Positions 7,307 through 13,161 of a stretch of 13,161 nt of DNA are shown here, in pieces. The translations under genes and the position numbers were made by a program. The notes below the pieces were generated by a model. That model was not told where the DNA came from. It ran no database searches and saw nothing but the letters and a program-made list of their open reading frames with translations. Source of the stretch: Lactobacillus sp. UBA5804 (GTDB taxonomy: Bacteria > Bacillota > Bacilli > Lactobacillales > Lactobacillaceae); assembly GCA_002418055.1 (NCBI GenBank), contig DIDI01000019.1, positions 2,583-15,743 of the forward strand, written 5' to 3'. How positions within the stretch are numbered: position 1 is the stretch's first letter; each line of letters starts with the position of its first letter.

Positions 7307-7340
7307 CATATTATTATCTTGTGAGGAGAGGAAAGAATAT

Positions 7341-10300
7341 ATGAAACATGAACACCTAACTGGAGGCTGGGGGAGCCGTGTCTTACTCGCGGTTTTGCTG
7401 GCTGGCCAAATTGCTAGTCTGGGACCTAGTGTTGTTAGTGCCAGTACAAATAAAGGGACCACACATAGTGTTAAATTGCAGGTCTCAAATAAGCGACTTG
7501 TTAATAAGACCTTAGCGAAGTACTTGAAGCATGCCAAAAAACGTCATACGACCAGTCGGTTTCAGCCTGATCAAAAGGTTAAAATTATTGTCCAGTTAAA
7601 ACAAAATCCATTAATTAAATATCGGTTTGCAAACCGGAACAATAAGGCTACGTATAGTCTTAACAAGACTACTGATCAAGTGGCTGATCTGAAGACTAGT
7701 CAGACCAGCTTGAAGAATCAAATTTCAGATAAAATTGATCATGATGCAAGTTTTGGCTATTCATATACGAATGTCTTTAATGGCTTTGCCGTGACGTCTA
7801 AGTATAAAAATTTAGCTAAAATTAAAAAATTGGCTAATGTTAAGACGGCTTTTGTCTCAGCTACTTATGCGGCTGTACCAACCCTAAAGGGTGATAGTGA
7901 TAGTGCTATTAACAGTAACGAGCAGATGGTGGGGCTTAGCGACAGTACTAAGTATCAAGGTGCTGGAACAGTAGTTGCAGTTTTGGATACGGGCCTTGAC
8001 ACTAGTCATCCGGCGTTTGCGACGAACCCAGCAACTGCTAAATTGACTGAGGCTAGCATCGCCAAGGTTTTCCCACTTCTGTCGGCTCATACGCGTGATG
8101 CGGCAGCGACGGCTGATGCGACTTATCATTCTGAAAAGGTACCTTATACCTTTGACTATGGTAATAACGATACCAATGTCAATCCAGGTAGCCAAGATGA
8201 TGCTGCTAATCTGGATCATGGGACGCATGTTTCTGGGATTGCCGTTGGGGATGAAGTTAATGGGGAAGGTAAAGTCGTCTTCCGCGGGGTTGCACCACAA
8301 GCGCAATTGGTGTCGATGAAAGTCTTTGATGATACGGGGACTGGTGCGACTGATGCCAATATTTTGGCTGCATTAGACGATGCTTATAAGCTTGGCGTCG
8401 ACGTCATCAATATGAGCTTGGGCTCCCCTGCTGGTTTCACCAACATCGAAGATGCACAAATGAATCAAGTTTACAGTAACTTGCGTACCAGTGGTGTGAA
8501 CGTGATGATTTCAGCTGGGAATGATACAAATGCTTCCCAGCATAATACGAGTAACACGGACTTGCCACTAGCTTCTGAGCCAGATGATGGCATTGTTGGC
8601 TCACCAAGTACCTATTTAGGTGCGACTTCCGTTGCTTCAGCTGATAATACCGAAAATTATGCTAACTACTTTAAGTTAGGCGATCAGAAAGTTTTTTATG
8701 CCGATACTAGTAATTCGTTTACGACGTTGACCGATTCGTCATTGGCTTACGTTGTCGTACCTGGTAATGGGACGCCTGATGACTTTAAGCAAGTTGACGT
8801 TAAAGATAAGGTAGCATTGGTACAAAGAGGTGGCTTAGCCTTTACAGATAAGATTGCCAATGCCAAAGCCGCTGGTGCTAAAGCTATTTTGGTTTATGAT
8901 AATACGGATGAACCGTCCCTAATTAATATGGCTACTGCCGTACCATCGAAGTCCTTACCAGCTGCATTTATTTCTCAAGCAGATGGTAAAAAACTAGTGG
9001 CGGCTAGTGATAAGACGCTAACGCCAGTAGCAACGCCAGATGTGACTGCAAATACCAAGACTGCTGGTCAAATTTCTGATTTCTCCAGTGAAGGTGTCAC
9101 GCCGGATTTACAATTGAAACCAGAAATTACGGCACCCGGTGGGAATATTTGGTCATCTGTGCCGACTCAGTTAAAGAAGGCCAATTCCTACGCTAACATG
9201 AGTGGGACCTCCATGGCTTCACCGCATATGGCAGGTTTGGCAGCTTTGATGAAGGAATACTTAAACGAGCAATTCCCATCTCAAAATAATGATAGTAAAG
9301 AAAAAGTTGCTAATGATTTACTCTTAAGTACCGCACAAGTTATTAAAGATTCAAACGGTAATGCTACCGTTTCACCGAGACGACAGGGTGCCGGCTTAGC
9401 CAATATTGCCAAGGCAACCACTTCACCGGCTTACCTGTATACAGACACGGAAACGGGCAAGCCCATCTTGAATCTAGGTGATGATCCAGCTAAAAGCGGT
9501 AGTTATACCATGAGTTTCCATATCAAGAATATGACAGATAAGTCACTTACGTATGAAACTAAGGGCACTGCACTGGTTCCTAATACTAAGACAGTTAATG
9601 GCCAGACTTATATGGCTGCTTCAGATCAAACAGCACAGGGTGATTGGTCTGGCGATGATACGATTGAAGTTGCACCTTATGAAGATAAGAAGGTTTCAGT
9701 CACTTATACGCTAGGTGACCAGGCCAGGGCCTATCTTGATCAAAAGTTTACCAATGGTGGATATGTTGAAGGCTTTGTCGGCTTAAAGAGCAGTGATTCT
9801 GATACGCCAGATTTGTCGATTCCATTTTTAGCCTTTTATGGTGATTGGAATCAAGCACCAATGGTTGACGGTGGCTCATGGCTTAGTGGCAGTTCATCAC
9901 ATGCCTATACTGAAGCTGGTTCGGTCTTTAAGATTGGTGGCAATGATCAGGACATCGACTTAGGGCTTAACTTATTTGATAATAATCAGCAGGAAGTGAC
10001 TGAAGATGAAGCCACTTTATCACCAAATGGTGATGGTTATTATGACAGCCTTGATTACTTCAGTTTGGCGCAATTACGGGCTTCAAAGCTTAATTCATAT
10101 TCGATTAAGAATGCCAGCGGGAAAGAAGTCTACTCCGATTCTGAAACTGATGTTCCTAAGTCGTTCTATTACGCAACAGCTAGCCAATGGTTAACCTCAT
10201 CTAACCCTGCCGTCTTTAATGGTTTGGATAGCCGAAATAAAGCTTTGCCAGATGGTCAGTATACTTATACTGCTAAGACGACCCCAGTTTACCAAGGCAC

Positions 10301-11048
10301 AGCTAAGAGTCAGAATAAGCGCGATAGCTTCAGCTTTAAGTTCAATATTGATACCACTGCACCAAGTATTCAAAAGGCCTATGTTTCACATGAAAACGGT
10401 AAGACTTATTTGAATGTAGCTGCAACAGATAACGAGAACTTGATGGCTGCTAGACTCTATGCGGTTAATGCTGGTAAGACTGATTTAGATCAACCCGTTG
10501 CAGTAGCTAATCTTGAAGGCAAAAACAAGTCAAAAATATTCAAGTTTGATATTACCAATGCAACCACTAAGACTTTCCAAGTCGCAGTGCTGGACTGGGG
10601 TTACAATGAAAAAGATGCTAGTGCTAAAGTACCCACAAAAGCAGGTGACTTGACAGTCCACTATGTGAGCCAGTCAGGTAAAAAGTTAGCTAAGAGCAAA
10701 GTAGTTAGTGGTAATGTTGATGATCACTTTAGTGTGAAGCCGATCACGATTGCTCACTATAAATATAACCATGCTAACGGTAAAACAAGCGGCCAGTTAA
10801 CTGAAGCTGCCCAAACTGTTACCTTTGTTTATGACCATGTCACAGCAATTAAGAGCGCTAAGCGGGTTAAAGTCACGGCCAAGGCTGGTGCAACCGTTTA
10901 TGATGACTATGGTGCTCATGCAAAAGCTACTGGTAAGAAGCTGAAAGCTAAGACGACAGTCAAGGTTTTAAAAGCACTGAAGGTGGGCAAGACTGTTTGG
11001 TATCAATTAGGTAAAAAGAGCTGGATTCATGCTAAAGACGCTAAATAA
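7341..11048 (+). CDS. Secreted multidomain subtilisin-like serine proteinase (S8 family, lactocepin/C5a-peptidase type)
   Basis: 1235-aa exported endoprotease, probably at the cell surface, that cleaves proteins for peptide supply. The ATG at 7341 follows AGGAGAGGAAAG. The signal peptide has a hydrophobic core VLLAVLLAG and likely cleavage after VVSA (residue 34). An I9-like propeptide spans about 80-178. The S8 domain has Asp216 (VLDTGLD), His293 (DHGTHVSG), oxyanion Asn394 (ISAGND) and Ser624 (GTSMASPHMAG). A PA domain is inserted at about 460-555. An Fn3-like DUF1034 region follows at about 705-840, then Ig-like segments (SPNGDGYYD near 892; DTTAPSI near 1000). A MucBP-like repeat lies at about 1102-1167 and an SH3-like domain (TVWYQLGKKSWIHAKDAK end) at about 1176-1235. 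There is no LPXTG anchor, so attachment would be non-covalent. It is shorter than PrtP (about 1900 aa). The catalytic set is intact. It forms its own transcription unit. Confidence 0.92.
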   Translation: MKHEHLTGGWGSRVLLAVLLAGQIASLGPSVVSASTNKGTTHSVKLQVSNKRLVNKTLAKYLKHAKKRHTTSRFQPDQKVKIIVQLKQNPLIKYRFANRNNKATYSLNKTTDQVADLKTSQTSLKNQISDKIDHDASFGYSYTNVFNGFAVTSKYKNLAKIKKLANVKTAFVSATYAAVPTLKGDSDSAINSNEQMVGLSDSTKYQGAGTVVAVLDTGLDTSHPAFATNPATAKLTEASIAKVFPLLSAHTRDAAATADATYHSEKVPYTFDYGNNDTNVNPGSQDDAANLDHGTHVSGIAVGDEVNGEGKVVFRGVAPQAQLVSMKVFDDTGTGATDANILAALDDAYKLGVDVINMSLGSPAGFTNIEDAQMNQVYSNLRTSGVNVMISAGNDTNASQHNTSNTDLPLASEPDDGIVGSPSTYLGATSVASADNTENYANYFKLGDQKVFYADTSNSFTTLTDSSLAYVVVPGNGTPDDFKQVDVKDKVALVQRGGLAFTDKIANAKAAGAKAILVYDNTDEPSLINMATAVPSKSLPAAFISQADGKKLVAASDKTLTPVATPDVTANTKTAGQISDFSSEGVTPDLQLKPEITAPGGNIWSSVPTQLKKANSYANMSGTSMASPHMAGLAALMKEYLNEQFPSQNNDSKEKVANDLLLSTAQVIKDSNGNATVSPRRQGAGLANIAKATTSPAYLYTDTETGKPILNLGDDPAKSGSYTMSFHIKNMTDKSLTYETKGTALVPNTKTVNGQTYMAASDQTAQGDWSGDDTIEVAPYEDKKVSVTYTLGDQARAYLDQKFTNGGYVEGFVGLKSSDSDTPDLSIPFLAFYGDWNQAPMVDGGSWLSGSSSHAYTEAGSVFKIGGNDQDIDLGLNLFDNNQQEVTEDEATLSPNGDGYYDSLDYFSLAQLRASKLNSYSIKNASGKEVYSDSETDVPKSFYYATASQWLTSSNPAVFNGLDSRNKALPDGQYTYTAKTTPVYQGTAKSQNKRDSFSFKFNIDTTAPSIQKAYVSHENGKTYLNVAATDNENLMAARLYAVNAGKTDLDQPVAVANLEGKNKSKIFKFDITNATTKTFQVAVLDWGYNEKDASAKVPTKAGDLTVHYVSQSGKKLAKSKVVSGNVDDHFSVKPITIAHYKYNHANGKTSGQLTEAAQTVTFVYDHVTAIKSAKRVKVTAKAGATVYDDYGAHAKATGKKLKAKTTVKVLKALKVGKTVWYQLGKKSWIHAKDAK

Positions 11049-11082
11049 GCGTTAAAGATCACGATTGTTATGATTTTATTTT

Positions 11083-11122
11083 AAAAGGAACGAGCTGTTT
11101 GGTAGACAGTTCGTTCCTTTTT
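11083..11122 (+). terminator. Rho-independent terminator of the subtilase gene
   Basis: AAAAGGAACGA plus GCTGT (11083-11098) pairs with ACAGT plus TCGTTCCTTTT (11106-11121) through one G-T pair. This gives a stem of about 16 bp with a 7-base loop and a trailing T-run. Confidence 0.93.
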
Positions 11123-11227
11123 GAGTACGCTATCATGGGGTGTGGTAATGATACTTTATCAGAATTTTAGCTGGAAAAAATAGCCGCGAAAGATTTATCA
11201 GTGGCGATTTTTCGCTAAATATTAGAT

Positions 11228-11249
11228 AGCTGTTTCACGTGTAACAGCT
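11228..11249. promoter_or_regulatory. parS-like ParB binding site (candidate 2), inside a 22-bp near-palindrome
   Basis: TGTTTCACGTGTAACA (11231-11246) read on the minus strand is TGTTACACGTGAAACA, a full match to the parS consensus TGTTNCACGTGAAACA. Flanking AGC and GCT extend the dyad to 22 bp with a single mismatched pair. It lies 12-15 bases before the oxidoreductase ribosome binding site, so an operator for that gene is the main alternative. Confidence 0.6.
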
Positions 11250-11276
11250 TTTAGCGAGCCGGAAAGGATGATGGTC

Positions 11277-12239
11277 ATGAAATTAGGGATTATCGGTTCA
11301 GGAAAAATTGTCCATGACTTTTTAACGATTGCGAATCAAGTTCCTGGTTTGGAAATAGGCGCTTTAGCAACGACGGCAAGGAGTTGGTCAGTCGCACAGG
11401 AGCTACAAGAAAAATACCAAATCCCACATATCTATCGTGATAATGCTGAACTGTTAGCAGATGCCACGGTTGATACGATTTATGTCGCAGTTCCTAATAG
11501 CTTGCATTATGAATTATCAAAAGCTGCTATTTTAGCTGGTAAGCATGTGATTTGTGAAAAGCCACTAGTTTACCGCGCACAAGAGGCACGAGCATTAAAG
11601 CAACTAGCTGATGAACGTCGGGTTTATTTGATTGAAGCCATCACTAATTTATACCTTGAAAACTATCAAGCGCTTAAAGCTAAATTGGCAACACTCGGCC
11701 CAGTACGCTTAGTTAGTCTGAATTATACGCAATTATCCAGTCGTTATGCAGCGTTTAAAGCAGGTCGTATTTTGCCGGTATTTGATCCTAAAAAGGGCGG
11801 CGGTGCCTTGATGGATTTAGGCATCTACAATTTGCATTTAGCGGTTGATTTATTAGGAGCGCCTGCTCAAGCAACGTATTATCCTAATTTGCAACGGGGG
11901 ACGGATACTTCTGGTGTGGCCATTTTACATTATCCAACCACGGTAGCTGTGTTAGTTGCTGCTAAAGATGCTTATGCTGATACGCAGAGCTATCTTGAAA
12001 CAGAAAAGGGCACAATTATTATTAACGGTAAGCTGAATGAAATCACATCATTTTCGGTGCAATATCCAGATGGTCAAGTTGAAACGCATAATTTCAATCA
12101 GACTAACCATCGTATGATTCCAGAGTTTAGCCAGTTTGTTCAGTGGTTTGATAATCACCAAACGGCTAATATCAATGCACAATTTGATCATAGTGTGGAG
12201 ACCCTTGAGGTGTTAGAAAAGCTACGTCCTAGTGATTAA
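11277..12239 (+). CDS. Gfo/Idh/MocA family NAD(P)-dependent oxidoreductase
   Basis: 320-aa cytoplasmic dehydrogenase-like protein, likely acting on a sugar, inositol or related polyol; the substrate cannot be read from the sequence. It starts MKLGIIGSGKIV with a Rossmann dinucleotide-binding motif (residues 4-11). Family hallmark CEKPLV carries Lys95, and GGGALMDLGIYNLHL (about 174-188) lies in the C-terminal alpha/beta domain. Length is typical (320-350). ATG codons at 11268 and 11271 are also in frame, but GGAAAGG abuts 11268 and is correctly spaced only for 11277. The gene stands between two terminators, so it is single. A parS-like palindrome sits immediately upstream. I saw no convincing promoter between 11123 and 11227; GCGATTTTTCGC (11203-11214) forms a small hairpin there. 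Confidence 0.87.
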   Translation: MKLGIIGSGKIVHDFLTIANQVPGLEIGALATTARSWSVAQELQEKYQIPHIYRDNAELLADATVDTIYVAVPNSLHYELSKAAILAGKHVICEKPLVYRAQEARALKQLADERRVYLIEAITNLYLENYQALKAKLATLGPVRLVSLNYTQLSSRYAAFKAGRILPVFDPKKGGGALMDLGIYNLHLAVDLLGAPAQATYYPNLQRGTDTSGVAILHYPTTVAVLVAAKDAYADTQSYLETEKGTIIINGKLNEITSFSVQYPDGQVETHNFNQTNHRMIPEFSQFVQWFDNHQTANINAQFDHSVETLEVLEKLRPSD

Positions 12240-12260
12240 TGATGGTAATATTGTTCATCA

Positions 12261-12290
12261 AAAGACCAAACCCGTGCGGCTTGGTCTTTT
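12261..12290. terminator. Rho-independent terminator after the oxidoreductase gene
   Basis: AAAGACCAA (12261-12269) and TTGGTCTTT (12281-12289) form a 9-bp stem with an additional CCG/CGG pairing in the loop. The stem's own A and T ends make it usable on both strands. Confidence 0.8.
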
Positions 12291-12318
12291 AGTTTAATTT
12301 TTAGTTAATACCGGAGCT

Positions 12319-12356
12319 ACTAGACTAGCGATCAGCGCGTGGGCCGCGCTATACTA
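12319..12356. repeat. GC-rich hairpin in the leader region of the HAD gene
   Basis: AGCGCG (12334-12339) pairs with CGCGCT (12345-12350) around TGGGC, with outer CTAG/CTAG segments giving an extended imperfect dyad. No T-run follows, so it is not a simple terminator. Function unknown. Confidence 0.4.
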
Positions 12357-12383
12357 GTAAGTGCGATTTAATTAACCATTTTT

Positions 12384-12415
12384 AGTAGCTATTAAAACAA
12401 AAATGCTACTTTTTA
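12384..12415 (+). other. Weak terminator-like hairpin before the HAD gene
   Basis: AGTAGC (12384-12389) and GCTACT (12405-12410), a 15-base loop and then TTTTT. It may act as a weak attenuator of transcription into the HAD gene or may be chance; the stem is only 6 bp. Confidence 0.25.
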
Positions 12416-12439
12416 TTAAGAACAGGGAGAGCTCACCGC

Positions 12440-13147
12440 GTGAAATATCGACAAATCATTTTAGATGTTGATGATACTTTAATTGATGCGAACAAGACTG
12501 AAGATTATGCCGTACACCGCTTGTTTAATCACCATCACTGGCGTTTGACGCCAGAACTGCAGAAGCAGTATCATACTTGGAACCAAGGCTTGTGGCGCCA
12601 GTTAGAGCAGGGAAGAATTGGCTATGAGGAATTAAGTCAATGTACTTGGCATGATTTTTTAAAAGCGCGTCTGGGAGTTAATGTTGATGGCCTAAGTATT
12701 ATGCAAGAGTACCGTTCGTATTTTGGACAATGTCATCAATTACTTCCAGGCGCTCGTGATTTTATGCGCTATGCGAAGCGACAAGGCTATAGTCTGACTG
12801 TCTTGAGTAATGGAGAAACAGCAATGCAGCATCGACGGTTACGCGATGCGGGAGTTGAGGATGAATTCGATTTGATTGTCGTCAGTGAAGAGACACACTT
12901 TCAAAAACCAGAGGCTGGAATTTTTGATTATTTTTTTAAGCATGCTAAATTTGGCTCAAAGGAAACCCTATTTTTTGGCGATGGCCTGAAATCCGATATT
13001 TTAGGTGCAGTTGATTATGGCTTTGATAGTATTTGGTATAATCACCGTCATCGCAAGAACACTTTGCACTTACACCCTTTATTTGAAGTAGATACCTATG
13101 AAGCCCTAATTAAGCTAATGCAACATGATTTTAAACCTAAAATGTGA
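12440..13147 (+). CDS. HAD-superfamily hydrolase, YjjG-type pyrimidine nucleotidase
   Basis: 235-aa cytoplasmic phosphatase of the HAD superfamily. The best family match is the YjjG/YfnA-like group, which removes phosphate from nucleoside monophosphates and clears non-canonical pyrimidines. Motif I is LDVDDTLID with Asp9 and Asp11. The cap domain follows at about 15-95. Motif II is VLSNGE (Ser123), motif III FQKPEAGIFD (Lys156) and motif IV FFGDGLKSDILGA (Asp181, Asp186), then FDSIWYNH, characteristic of this group. All catalytic residues are present and the length is typical (225-235). The start is GTG with AGGGAG 10 bases upstream. It forms a single unit after the terminator at 12261-12290. 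The exact substrate is inferred from the family. Confidence 0.88.
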   Translation: MKYRQIILDVDDTLIDANKTEDYAVHRLFNHHHWRLTPELQKQYHTWNQGLWRQLEQGRIGYEELSQCTWHDFLKARLGVNVDGLSIMQEYRSYFGQCHQLLPGARDFMRYAKRQGYSLTVLSNGETAMQHRRLRDAGVEDEFDLIVVSEETHFQKPEAGIFDYFFKHAKFGSKETLFFGDGLKSDILGAVDYGFDSIWYNHRHRKNTLHLHPLFEVDTYEALIKLMQHDFKPKM

Positions 13148-13149
13148 TT

Positions 13150-13161
13150 ATTTCCCGGGAA
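13150..13161. promoter_or_regulatory. Noc-binding-site-like palindrome, cut by the window end
   Basis: ATTTCCCGGGAA matches the first 12 bases of the Noc binding site ATTTCCCGGGAAAT described in Bacillus subtilis. The last two bases fall outside the window. It lies 3 bases after the HAD stop codon. Noc is a ParB-like nucleoid occlusion factor present in many Firmicutes. Confidence 0.45.

Noticed and set aside
7278..7340. Extended N-terminus of the subtilase beginning at TTG 7278
   Set aside because: The TTG is part of a consensus -35 box, there is no ribosome binding site before it, and the ATG at 7341 has a strong one and gives a normal signal peptide.
7884..8306. 140-aa minus-strand ORF inside the subtilase gene
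   Set aside because: It is antisense to a conserved catalytic domain, has no domain features, and is explained by codon structure of the real gene. The same applies to the other short ORFs overlapping the hydrolase, MgtC and subtilase genes.
11231..11246. Catabolite control (cre) operator upstream of the oxidoreductase gene
   Set aside because: The dyad is 16 bp with a CACGTG centre, two bases longer than the 14-bp cre arrangement, and it fits the parS consensus fully.

Overview
The window looks like a chromosomal segment of a lactic acid bacterium in the family Lactobacillaceae. Evidence: moderate-to-low GC, a GH70 alpha-glucanotransferase-like enzyme with YG-type cell-wall/glucan-binding repeats, an exported subtilisin-type proteinase ending in MucBP-like and SH3-like domains, strong AGGAG-type ribosome binding sites, and a tRNA-Thr with an AGT anticodon. 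I cannot assign the species from sequence alone.

Layout. 1-2825 (+): 3' part of a large GH70 gene whose 5' end lies outside the window, closed by a bidirectional terminator. 2920-4119 (-): alpha/beta hydrolase of the DUF2974/Mbeg1-like type. 4211-4915 (-): MgtC/SapB-family membrane protein with its own terminator. 5071-5143 (+): tRNA-Thr(AGT) with a good promoter and terminator. 5144-7320: a markedly AT-rich stretch that looks acquired. It holds an unlisted 57-codon ORF (5469-5642) tightly followed by a MefA-like MFS exporter (5653-6825), preceded by repeated TTTGTGTGG motifs and followed by a possible small RNA unit ending at a perfect terminator. 7341-11048 (+): secreted multidomain subtilase. 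11277-12239 (+): Gfo/Idh/MocA oxidoreductase. 12440-13147 (+): HAD-superfamily YjjG-type nucleotidase.

How the genes relate. Most genes are separated by their own terminators, so the window is mainly single-gene transcription units rather than a pathway. Two large surface or secreted enzymes (GH70 and subtilase) suggest nutrient capture from alpha-glucans and proteins. The only obvious two-gene operon is the 57-aa peptide plus MFS exporter, which is the best candidate for an undescribed small system (peptide export, self-immunity or drug efflux with a leader ORF).

The most unexpected non-coding signal is three chromosome-organisation-like sites. Two intergenic sites share GTTACACGTGAAACA, which fits the ParB parS consensus TGTTNCACGTGAAACA; they lie about 8.3 kb apart in opposite orientations. 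The last bases of the window read ATTTCCCGGGAA, which fits the visible 12 of 14 bases of the Bacillus Noc-binding site. If real, the window probably lies in the origin-proximal part of the chromosome.
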